Shown one piece after another: positions 1 through 6,181 of a stretch of 8,012 bases of DNA. The translations under genes were made by a program, and so were the position numbers. Under the pieces are notes generated by a model. It was not told where the DNA came from. It did not search any database and saw only the letters and a program-made list of their open reading frames with translations. How positions within the stretch are numbered: position 1 is the stretch's first letter; every line of letters begins with the position of its first letter. Source of the stretch: DSNY01 sp016861185 (lineage in GTDB: Bacteria; Pseudomonadota; Gammaproteobacteria; Burkholderiales; Burkholderiaceae_F); NCBI GenBank assembly GCA_030263275.1, contig SZOR01000147.1:1-8012 (forward strand), read 5' to 3'.

Positions 1-305
1 ACGGAAGGTTTCGGCGGCGCCGTGTCCGGTGCAAGTACGAGCGAGGTCAGCGGCGTTGCGGCCCACGCCGCGATGCCGGCGTGCATCGCCGGCGCGGCGG
101 GCAGCGCGGGGCGCGCAACGATCGCCGGCAGCGTGCAGCCGGGCGAGCCCGCGGGACAGATCCCGCCCGTGCTCGGGCCGCAATCGCAGTCCGCGTCGTG
201 CGCGCATTGCGCGCACGGCGGATCGCCGCCGGCGACGACCGGCATCGAACCGAGGCCGAACCCAAGAACGAGGGCCAGGATCAGAAGAGTGCGCGCCGTT
301 CGCAT
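1..305 (-). CDS. Small secreted Cys-rich protein, partial (C-terminus beyond the left edge)
   Basis: Reading the minus strand from the ATG at 303-305 gives 101 codons with no stop before the window edge. Residues 1-25 look like a Sec signal peptide: Arg at 2 and 5, a hydrophobic run LLILALVLGFGLG, and a probable cut after VVA. The mature part begins with a cluster of six Cys (31, 34, 40, 42, 50, 57) plus His36, including CAQCAH and CDCG. A Pro/Ala-rich stretch follows, ending in APPKPS. The signal peptide and Cys spacing make this frame much more protein-like than the Arg-rich overlapping frames. No good Shine-Dalgarno is visible, and a TTG two codons upstream is an alternative start. I do not recognise the family. 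Small secreted Cys/His proteins near copper genes sometimes bind metal, so a metal-related periplasmic role is a guess. The gene lies downstream of the β-barrel gene on the same strand, about 300 nt away. Confidence 0.6.
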   Translation of the reverse strand, partial: MRTARTLLILALVLGFGLGSMPVVAGGDPPCAQCAHDADCDCGPSTGGICPAGSPGCTLPAIVARPALPAAPAMHAGIAAWAATPLTSLVLAPDTAPPKPS

Positions 306-467
306 CGTCAAAGGAGTCGAGCACTGCAACCGCCGGCACTCCGGCCGGATCGGCAAACGCGTCTGCCGCGCGGCGGTCGCTCGATACGGCTCGGACAAGC
401 GGCGCGCCGGCGAGTTCACCGCGCGCCTGCGGTGATGCCGGCAACGTGCGATTCGGCGCAGTCAACG

Positions 468-501
468 GTCGGGGGACGACCTCCGACGTGTCCACTGACA
501 C
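468..501. repeat. Two adjacent small hairpins
   Basis: Positions 468-487 form a stem with GTCGG and CCGAC as outer arms, extended by GGG against CCT with one G-T wobble around an ACGA loop. Immediately after it, 488-501 reads GTGTC-CACT-GACAC, a perfect 5-bp stem with a 4-nt loop. There is no T-run beside either hairpin, so neither is a textbook intrinsic terminator. They could be processing structures, a protein-binding site or chance in GC-rich DNA. Confidence 0.3.
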
Positions 502-550
502 TGAATGCCTTGCCGATCCGCGGCATCGCGCCGATCCGATCCGAGCTTGA

Positions 551-588
551 CGTGCTCGACGCCGACGCGCTTGCCGTCCTCGAGCACG
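551..588 (-). terminator. Stem-loop downstream of the ABC/β-barrel operon (possible transcript end)
   Basis: CGTGCTCGA (551-559) and TCGAGCACG (580-588) form a perfect 9-bp inverted repeat around a 20-nt loop. Inside the loop, GACG (564-567) can pair with CGTC (575-578). The structure begins 17 nt past the β-barrel stop codon in the direction of transcription, where a 3'-end hairpin would be expected. It lacks a following U-tract, so it may only stabilise the 3' end or aid Rho-dependent termination. Confidence 0.3.
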
Positions 589-605
589 CTTCGAAGGGGC
601 GGCGT

Positions 606-1739
606 TCAGAAGAACCACTGAAGTTGTGCGTACCAGGCGTCGGCCAGGCGAGCGAACTCGCTGCCTTCGCCGCCGCGGAACCGCTGCGCTCCCAACGTGA
701 GGTCGAGGTTGGTGCGCAGCGAGTAGACCAGGCTCGGCGCGAAGTAAGAACTGCGGTCGTCGAGATTCGCGACGAAGTAGTTGTTCCATTTCAGCAGCGG
801 CGTGATCTCGTACCCGGCAAACGCACCGACATACCTGCGGCCGACGTTCTGGATCCGGCCCGCGAACAGCGACGCGAAGTCGTAGTGCTGCCGGTCGCTC
901 GCGCCCGCACCGTCGTAATACAACTCGGCGCTCAGCGTCAGCGTGTTCGCGAAGGCGTAGTCGGCCCCGAGCAGCGCGCGCGAGTGGCGGGCGCCGGCCG
1001 CGCGCCGCGTCCGCGTGAACTCGGCGCGCAGCCCCGCGTCGCCGATCTGTGTCGCCACGTCCGCACCGATCACGCGGTCGCGCGCGAAGCGGCCGGCGAC
1101 GAGCGCGTGATCGATGCCGGCCGTGTTGGCCTGCCAGCGCAGCGCCGCGCCCGCGTCGCGGCGTTCGTGCTGGGGCGCATAGACGGCGCTGAAGCGCGCC
1201 AGCGCGCCCAGCTTGTATTCGGCCAGCACCGCGTCCACACCGATGCGCTCTTGGCGCTCGAGCGCGATCGGGCTGAACGGATTGAGGATGTCGAGCGGGC
1301 TGAAGAAGCGCCCCGTGCCCCACGCGATCCGCTGCCGCCCGATGCGCAGATCCGCGTTGCCCGAGCTGAACGTGACTGCGCCGCGATACAGCCGATGGCG
1401 GCCGTAGTACGAGCGCGATTCGGCGTAGTTGCTTTCTGCGTCCCAGTACTGCGGTGCCGGCTGATCCTTCTGGAGGCGGAACTGTTCGGTGCGAAGGTAG
1501 CTGCCGAGCAGCACTTCGTTGTCGTACTGCAGGTCGAGCGCAACCGCCTCGCTGAGCTTGCCCTTCACCTCCAGTCGCAAGCGATTGAGGTCGAGCACAT
1601 ACGACTGTCCCGCGGGGAATACGGTTTCGGAGCCGATCAGCAGGTTCTTGTAGTAGCCGGAAAGACTCAGCGCCGGGGTCTGCTGCGCGGCGGCCGGGCA
1701 CAGCGCTGCCAGCAGCGCGGCGAGCACAAACCTAGACAT
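606..1739 (-). CDS. Outer-membrane β-barrel (porin-like) protein, last gene of the ABC operon
   Basis: 377 residues. Residues 1-18 form a signal peptide (FVLAALLAALCPAAA, probable cut before QQ). The rest is alternating hydrophobic/polar β-strands with many Tyr, Arg and Gly residues, ending in Trp-Phe-Phe. A C-terminal Phe is the usual recognition signal for the BAM machinery. GRQRIAWGTG (134-143) followed by SPLDILNPF (147-155) is typical of porin-like proteins related to alginate-export and DUF1302-type barrels. The start at 1739 is preferred because it opens directly into the signal peptide. An in-frame extension to 1850 lies wholly within the permease gene and is Arg-rich. The ATG overlaps the permease stop by 8 nt, which suggests translational coupling. 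Probably the outer-membrane exit or receiving component for the ABC system. A general-purpose porin is possible, but the coupling argues against it. Confidence 0.87.
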   Translation of the reverse strand: MSRFVLAALLAALCPAAAQQTPALSLSGYYKNLLIGSETVFPAGQSYVLDLNRLRLEVKGKLSEAVALDLQYDNEVLLGSYLRTEQFRLQKDQPAPQYWDAESNYAESRSYYGRHRLYRGAVTFSSGNADLRIGRQRIAWGTGRFFSPLDILNPFSPIALERQERIGVDAVLAEYKLGALARFSAVYAPQHERRDAGAALRWQANTAGIDHALVAGRFARDRVIGADVATQIGDAGLRAEFTRTRRAAGARHSRALLGADYAFANTLTLSAELYYDGAGASDRQHYDFASLFAGRIQNVGRRYVGAFAGYEITPLLKWNNYFVANLDDRSSYFAPSLVYSLRTNLDLTLGAQRFRGGEGSEFARLADAWYAQLQWFF

Positions 1740-4224
1740 GCCGGATCGCGCGCACCGGATCGAGCCGCGCCGCCTTCGCGGCCGGATACAGCGACACCAG
1801 TACGCCGGCGGCGAGCAGCGCCAGGCCGGGCGGAACGACATTCGCCGCAAAGACCTTCGGGTAGACGATTCCGGTCAGCCCCGGAATCGCCGAGTAGCCC
1901 TGGAAGAAACCCGACAGATCGATGCCCGCGCGACCGAGGTACTCGACCAGCGGCACACCGACGCCGTAGCCCACGACGAGCGCCAGCGCCATCAGCGCGA
2001 CCGTCTCGTAGACGATCATGCGCTGGATTGCCGCCGGCGAGGTGCCGAGCGCCATCATGACGCCCAGCTCGCGCGTGCGTTCCGCGACCGCCATGAACAC
2101 CGTGTTCGTCACCGCGGTCGCGACCACCAGCAGCAGCACCGCGAGCATGATGTCGCCGACGACGCGGTTGAACTTCACCATCTCGTCGAGCTGCGGCAGC
2201 AGCGCTTGCCAGGGCGCAAGCGCCACGCCCGACGCTTCCGCGAGCGGGCGCAGCGTCTGCAGGATCTCGTCCATTCGCGTGCGGTCGACGAGCCGCAGGT
2301 TGATCGTCGAAACACGGTCGCCGAGCGCGAGCAGCGATTGCGCCGCCGGCAGCGTGACGAACGCGATCGCGCCGTCGAACGTGCTGCTCTCGGTCGCGAA
2401 GATGCCGCTGACGCGATACGCGGCGGTGCCGAGCTCGCCGTTCGCCGCCTGCGCCATCACGACGATCTTCTCGCCGAGCCGCACGCCGAGCTTTTCGGCG
2501 AGCCGGCGGCCGATCATGATTTCGCGCTGCGCCGCGGGTTCGAGCGCCCGGCCTTCGACGATCGTCCGGTGGATGAACGTGACCTCGCGTTCCGCGGCCG
2601 GATCGATGCCGACCAGCGCGACGCCCTCCGATTTCGTCGCGCTGCTCGCCAGCGCCTGCGCCTGCACGCGCAGCGTGGCCGCCGCCACACCGGGTATGCC
2701 GCGGATGCGCTCGAGCAGCGACGGCGCGTCGTCGAGCGCGAGCTCGGGCGCGTAGTCCTTGCGGAAGCCCGCGCGTTCGATCTGCACGTGTCCCGTCAGG
2801 TAGCGGGTCGAGTTCTCGATCGTCTGTTCGAAGAAGCCGTCGAAGAAGCCGAACAGGAACACGTACCCGGTGACGCAGAAGGCCGTCCCGCCGATCGTGA
2901 TCGCCGTGCGCCGCCGGTTGCGCAGGATGTTGCGCGCCGCGATCAGCGCGAATACCGGCCAGCGGCGGCGCGCCGGGCGGCCATGGCGGATCGAAATCGC
3001 TCCGGCGAGTCCCCGGATCGCCTGCACGGGGACGAGCAGCGCGGCCTTCGCCGCCGGATAGAGCGCGGCCACGCCGGCGATCGCGAAGACGAGCGCCGAC
3101 ACCATCAGGCTGCGATCGAGACTCACCGCCGGATAAAGGACATCCGACAGCCCCGGCATCGTGCGCAGCCCTGCCTCGAACGCGCCGACGTCGATGCCGC
3201 GGCTGCCGAAATACGCGGTCACCGGAACGCCCAGCAGGTTGCCGACGACCAGCCCGACCAGACCGAGGATCATCGCCTCGTACAGCACCAGCCGCAACAT
3301 CCTGCTGCGGCTCATGCCCACCGCAAGCACGATGCCGAACTCGCGCGTGCGCTCCAGCACCGCCATCAGCACCGGGTTGGCGACGGCCGCGCCGACCACG
3401 ACGAAGAACACGAGCAGCACGACGTAGCCGAAGACCTCGTGAAAGCGGACGCTGACCGCGACCAGCGGCAGCAGGCGCTCCCAGCCGAGCACTTCGTAGC
3501 GTTCGCCCAGGTGCGGCGCCAGCGCGGCGCGCACGCGCTCGATCCGGTCGCGCTCCTTCAGCCGCAGCACGACCGCGGTGGCGCCGCCCGGCGCGGCGAA
3601 GAACTCGCGGGCCGCGTCGACCGTCATCACCGCGACGAACCCGTCCACTTCGTCGATCTTGGTGCGAAAGATCCCGCGTACCGCGAAGCGCTCGCTGGCC
3701 AGCGACCCGTCGTAGGCCTGGCCGACGAAGACGACCTCGTCGCCGGCGCGCGCGCCGAGCCCTTCGGCAAGCTGCTCGCCGAGCAGCACGCCGGACGCAA
3801 CGCCGCCGAGCGCCTCGCCTTCGACGACCGCGTCGAACAGCCGCGTCACCTGCGCTTCGTCTCCCGGCGCCACGCCCACGACGAGCACGCCGCGCGACTT
3901 GTCGCCGCGGCTCGCAAGCGCCTTGCCCTCGAGCCGCGCGCTTGCCGCTGCCACGTCGGGGTGCTCGCGCACCGCCGCGAGCACCGGCGTCACGTCGGGG
4001 ATCGTCAGATCGAGCGTCGGATCGTCGTGATAGCCGGTCAGATGGATCTGCATGTCGCCGGCGTACAGGCGCGTCGTGTTGTCGACCATCTGCCGGTTCA
4101 TGCCGTCGACGAAACCCCACAGGAACGTCAGCGCGGCCAGTCCCAGTGCGATCGACGCGATCGTGATCGCAGACCGCCGCCGGTTGCGCAGCACGTTGCG
4201 CGTTGCGAGCTTCAGCAGCGTCAC
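1732..4224 (-). CDS. ABC transporter permease, fused double LolC/LolE (MacB/FtsX-type) protein
   Basis: 830 residues from a GTG at 4222-4224, the only start that opens directly on the cytosolic motif TRNVLRNRRR. The protein is an internal duplication at about 424-residue spacing. RNVLRNRRR (9-17) matches RNILRNRRR (431-439), ERTREFG (291-297) matches ERTRELG (715-721), and LYPAAKAA near 388 matches LYPAAKAA near 812. Each half has one membrane helix (18-38; 441-461), a large periplasmic MacB-PCD-like domain of about 220 residues, then three helices (about 265-288, 313-338, 372-395; and 690-712, 737-757, 797-815) forming an FtsX domain. LolC and LolE are normally two proteins of about 400 residues each, so this polypeptide should supply the whole membrane dimer. 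The GTG overlaps the ATPase stop (GTGA), with GAGG five bases before the start. Family members move lipoproteins, lipids or peptides out of the inner membrane, or drive periplasmic mechanics. The cargo here is unknown. Confidence 0.94.
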   Translation of the reverse strand: MTLLKLATRNVLRNRRRSAITIASIALGLAALTFLWGFVDGMNRQMVDNTTRLYAGDMQIHLTGYHDDPTLDLTIPDVTPVLAAVREHPDVAAASARLEGKALASRGDKSRGVLVVGVAPGDEAQVTRLFDAVVEGEALGGVASGVLLGEQLAEGLGARAGDEVVFVGQAYDGSLASERFAVRGIFRTKIDEVDGFVAVMTVDAAREFFAAPGGATAVVLRLKERDRIERVRAALAPHLGERYEVLGWERLLPLVAVSVRFHEVFGYVVLLVFFVVVGAAVANPVLMAVLERTREFGIVLAVGMSRSRMLRLVLYEAMILGLVGLVVGNLLGVPVTAYFGSRGIDVGAFEAGLRTMPGLSDVLYPAVSLDRSLMVSALVFAIAGVAALYPAAKAALLVPVQAIRGLAGAISIRHGRPARRRWPVFALIAARNILRNRRRTAITIGGTAFCVTGYVFLFGFFDGFFEQTIENSTRYLTGHVQIERAGFRKDYAPELALDDAPSLLERIRGIPGVAAATLRVQAQALASSATKSEGVALVGIDPAAEREVTFIHRTIVEGRALEPAAQREIMIGRRLAEKLGVRLGEKIVVMAQAANGELGTAAYRVSGIFATESSTFDGAIAFVTLPAAQSLLALGDRVSTINLRLVDRTRMDEILQTLRPLAEASGVALAPWQALLPQLDEMVKFNRVVGDIMLAVLLLVVATAVTNTVFMAVAERTRELGVMMALGTSPAAIQRMIVYETVALMALALVVGYGVGVPLVEYLGRAGIDLSGFFQGYSAIPGLTGIVYPKVFAANVVPPGLALLAAGVLVSLYPAAKAARLDPVRAIRHV

Positions 4225-4925
4225 GCAGACCTCGGCTCGTCGGACACGATGCGTCCATCCTGCAGGCGGATCACGCGCCGCGCGCGCTCGACCACCCTCG
4301 GATCGTGCGTCGAGAACACGAAGGTGACGCCCTTGTCCTCGTTGAGCCTGCGCATCAGGTCCATCAGCGCGCCGCCCGCCTTCGAATCGAGGTTCGCGGT
4401 CGGCTCGTCGGGCAGCACGATGATCGGCTCGGCGGCGATCGCCCGCGCCACCGCGACGCGCTGCTGCTGGCCGCCGGAAAGCTCGTTCGGCCGCCGATGC
4501 TCCAGCCCTTCGAGCCCCAACTCCTTGAGCAGCGCAAACGCGCGCGCGCGGCGTTCGGCCTCGGGCACGCCTTGCAGCAGCATGACGAATTCGACGTTCT
4601 CCACCGCCGACAGCACCGGGATCAGGTTGAACTCCTGGAACACGAAACCGATCTTGCGCAGCCGCACTTCCGACAGCTGCGACTTGCGCAGCCGCCCGAT
4701 CTCGGTGCCGGCGACCCAGATGCGCCCCGACGTGGGCGTGTCGAGCCCGCCGATCAGATTGAGCAGCGTGCTCTTGCCCGACCCCGATGGACCGACCAGC
4801 ACCGCGAAGTCGCCCTTGCGGAATTCGAGATCGACACCGTCGAGTGCATTGACCGCAACGCTGTCCTGCCGGTACACCTTGGTGACCTGTTCGAGCCGGA
4901 CGACGGCCTCCGCGCCGGGGGTCAT
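4221..4925 (-). CDS. ABC transporter ATP-binding protein, LolD/MacB type
   Basis: 234 residues, a normal length for LolD. All nucleotide-binding motifs are present: Walker A GPSGSGKST (45-53), Q-loop Gln97 in FVFQEFNL, signature LSGGQQQRVAVARA (149-162), Walker B ending in D173-E174 (VLPDEPTANLD), D-loop around 177-181 and H-loop His207 in STHD. The LNLIGGLDTPTSG and FQEFNLIPVLSAVENVE segments are typical of the LolD/MacB/FtsE subgroup. This subgroup uses ATP for mechanical work on periplasmic domains and does not move cargo through a membrane channel. A Pro (172) precedes the Walker B Asp where Ala is usual, which probably has little effect. The ATG at 4923-4925 overlaps the stop of the LolA-like gene (ATGA), and its own stop overlaps the permease GTG. 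It is therefore almost certainly the partner of that permease. Confidence 0.97.
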   Translation of the reverse strand: MTPGAEAVVRLEQVTKVYRQDSVAVNALDGVDLEFRKGDFAVLVGPSGSGKSTLLNLIGGLDTPTSGRIWVAGTEIGRLRKSQLSEVRLRKIGFVFQEFNLIPVLSAVENVEFVMLLQGVPEAERRARAFALLKELGLEGLEHRRPNELSGGQQQRVAVARAIAAEPIIVLPDEPTANLDSKAGGALMDLMRRLNEDKGVTFVFSTHDPRVVERARRVIRLQDGRIVSDEPRSA

Positions 4926-5689
4926 CGCTTCTGCAGATTGCGCTGCGTGAAGATCTCGGGGTCGATCGGCCGGTCGTAGCGGGCATCCTTCAGCACGATC
5001 ACCGTCGCATTGCCCGGCTTGGCGAGCGGCCGCATCTCCCAGCGCGTCGGCACCGATCGCCCGCCGATCGGACGCACGTCGGAGAAGGTCATCACGCGCA
5101 CCAGTTCGCCGCGCTCGCTGTAGTACTCCTGTTTCAGCGGAATGAAGTCGGACGTGCGCACCCAGTAGACGATGCGGCCCCAGACGACCGCGGCATCGGG
5201 GTTCGGCAGCGCGTCGATCACGTACGCCGGTGCGCCGTCGAGCGGCTCGACGCGCAGCACCTTCTGCGTGTAGTCGTTGACCGCGTTGCTCGACTTCACC
5301 AGATCGTCGTTGGTGAAGTCCGAGCCCATCCACGGCTGCAGCATCATCGACGGCGGGATCTTGATCGTGCGCTCGACGTTCGGCAGGTAGTTCCACATCT
5401 CGGCGCCGATCCTGAGCGACCCGATGCCCGCCTCCTTGGCGGGCGCGAGGATGCGGACGAACGAGCGCGTCGGCCGCTCCATCCAAACGCGCAACGACAG
5501 CGTCCGTTGCCAGCGCGGCGTGATCACGCTCATCTCCATTTCGCCCTGCATCGTGCTCGCCCACAGCAGGCGCTCGACGCGTTCGACGATCTCGCGGCCG
5601 GAGGGCTGCTGCGCGGACGCGGGCAACGGCATCAGCCACGCAGCGACGGCAAGTGCAGCCAGCCAGGAGGAAACGCTCGTCCGCTTCAT
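4922..5689 (-). CDS. Periplasmic LolA-like outer membrane lipoprotein-sorting protein
   Basis: 255 residues. The N-terminus is a clear Sec signal peptide (KR, then a hydrophobic run, MPLPASA with a cut before QQ at 26/27), so the mature protein is periplasmic. There is no lipobox Cys. The body matches the family annotated as outer membrane lipoprotein-sorting protein (LolA-like fold, Pfam LolA_like), with the characteristic blocks MWNYLP (98-103), KIPPSMM (110-116) and WMGSDFTNDDLV (120-131). LolA-fold proteins hold acyl chains in a half-barrel, so this one may carry a lipid, lipoprotein or other hydrophobic cargo from the permease to the outer membrane. It is not LolA itself: it is longer and in a different family. 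The ATG at 5687-5689 is chosen because it sits just before the signal peptide. A TTG at 5710 would add seven residues. It is the first gene of the operon, downstream of the promoter at 5744-5772. Confidence 0.92.
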   Translation of the reverse strand: MKRTSVSSWLAALAVAAWLMPLPASAQQPSGREIVERVERLLWASTMQGEMEMSVITPRWQRTLSLRVWMERPTRSFVRILAPAKEAGIGSLRIGAEMWNYLPNVERTIKIPPSMMLQPWMGSDFTNDDLVKSSNAVNDYTQKVLRVEPLDGAPAYVIDALPNPDAAVVWGRIVYWVRTSDFIPLKQEYYSERGELVRVMTFSDVRPIGGRSVPTRWEMRPLAKPGNATVIVLKDARYDRPIDPEIFTQRNLQKR

Positions 5690-5743
5690 GTCGCCCCCGA
5701 CGCGCCGCAACGCATCCGATCCATGGCCGCAGTCGCTCGCTGC

Positions 5744-5772
5744 ACTCTAGTTTCCGTCGCGAAGGAACTCAA
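5744..5772 (-). promoter_or_regulatory. Candidate σ70 promoter of the four-gene ABC operon
   Basis: On the minus strand TTGAGT (5767-5772) and TAGAGT (5744-5749) are separated by exactly 17 nt. Each matches the consensus at 4 of 6 positions. Transcription would start near 5737, giving a leader of about 48 nt before the ATG at 5689. Found by eye only. Confidence 0.45.
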
Positions 5773-5805
5773 GCGAGGTGCGCTGCTTGCGCCGAACGGC
5801 AGGCG

Positions 5806-5818
5806 TTGCGAGTCGCAA
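5806..5818. promoter_or_regulatory. Perfect palindrome between divergent promoters (operator candidate)
   Basis: TTGCGA-G-TCGCAA is a perfect 6+1+6 inverted repeat. It lies five bases upstream of the TTGACA at 5823 and 33 bases upstream of the candidate -35 of the leftward operon. That is a sensible place for a regulator controlling one or both divergent units. I cannot match it to a known regulator's box, and no regulator gene lies in the window. Confidence 0.35.
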
Positions 5819-5822
5819 ACGG

Positions 5823-5851
5823 TTGACACGCGTGCGCCTGCATCAGAGCAT
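5823..5851 (+). promoter_or_regulatory. Candidate promoter of the CusF-like gene
   Basis: TTGACA at 5823-5828 is a perfect -35 consensus. The best hexamer at 17-nt spacing is GAGCAT (5846-5851), only 3 of 6 matches, so the -10 is weak and an activator may be needed. Transcription would start near 5858, leaving a very short leader before the ATG at 5870. Confidence 0.35.
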
Positions 5852-5869
5852 CCGGCATCGGTGAATCTC

Positions 5870-6181
5870 ATGAAGAGACTGCTAATCGTCGTTCTGATCG
5901 CCGCGTTCGCCGCCTTTGCGTGGCGCCTTCTGCCGTCGCCCCACGGAACGGGGGGCTCGAGCCAGGTCGCGACCGGCAGGGGCGTGATCCAGCATGTCGA
6001 CCCGGCAGCGGGCGAAGTCACGATCAAGCACGGTCCGCTACCGGCGCTGAACATGATGGCCATGACGATGTCCTACCGGGTCAAGGACAGAAGCCGGCTC
6101 GTCAATCTGCAGCCGAAGCAGGAGGTCGAGTTCACGGTCGGCTACGACGGCAGGGAATATGTGATCACCGAGATCAAGTGA
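5870..6181 (+). CDS. CusF-like periplasmic copper-binding protein
   Basis: 103 residues. Residues 3-21 are a hydrophobic segment after MKR, either a signal peptide or an N-terminal membrane anchor; no clear AxA cleavage site is visible. The rest is a small OB-fold-like domain typical of the CusF family: GRGVIQHVDPAAGEVTI, His54 in IKHGPLPALN, then NMMAMTMSYRVKD (61-73). Against E. coli CusF, His54 aligns with Cu ligand H36, and Met65 and Met67 with M47 and M49. Met62 takes the place of W44, the Trp that caps the copper. CusF-type proteins bind Cu(I)/Ag(I) in the periplasm and pass it to efflux systems. ATG 5870 is preceded by a weak GGTGA at 5-nt spacing; GTG 5861 is an alternative start. The gene runs divergently from the ABC operon and converges on the CPVCNK gene, overlapping it by 8 nt. 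The P-type ATPase close by supports a copper role. Confidence 0.87.
   Translation: MKRLLIVVLIAAFAAFAWRLLPSPHGTGGSSQVATGRGVIQHVDPAAGEVTIKHGPLPALNMMAMTMSYRVKDRSRLVNLQPKQEVEFTVGYDGREYVITEIK

Larger units (their letters stand above)
306..605. other. Intergenic stretch, no convincing gene; several inverted repeats
   Basis: No frame here has protein-like content with a credible start. The minus strand has short open stretches, for example a 36-codon frame from an ATG near 523 to a stop at 416. Another frame open from 501 becomes Arg-rich where it overlaps the small secreted-protein gene. What stands out is secondary structure: a 9-bp inverted repeat at 551-588, just downstream of the β-barrel stop, and two back-to-back hairpins at 468-501. 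The stretch probably holds the 3' end of the ABC operon transcript and the promoter of the small Cys-rich gene. I cannot place a convincing -35/-10 pair for the latter. Confidence 0.5.

Noticed and set aside
1..501. A minus-strand frame open from a GTG near 501 towards the left edge
   Set aside because: It becomes strongly Arg-rich once it overlaps the Cys-rich gene, and has no ribosome site or domain; probably a shadow frame.
81..2060. A 659-codon plus-strand open frame across the left part of the window
   Set aside because: Antisense to the β-barrel gene and to the Cys-rich gene; Arg/Ala-rich product with no recognisable domain.
1738..4950. A 1070-codon open frame on the plus strand, opposite the ABC permease and ATPase genes
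   Set aside because: It lies exactly antisense to genes with complete family motifs. Its product is rich in Arg, His, Asp and Gln with no domain or membrane pattern, as expected of a GC-rich shadow frame.
1732..4986. Permease extended upstream to 1084 residues
   Set aside because: The first 254 residues are an out-of-frame reading of the ATPase gene. The GTG at 4224 starts directly at the conserved RNVLRNRRR motif and gives the GTGA junction.
4221..5639. ATPase gene extended upstream to 472 residues
   Set aside because: The extra N-terminal part is a shifted frame of the LolA-like gene and is Arg-rich. The ATG at 4925 gives a normal-length ABC ATPase with an ATGA overlap.
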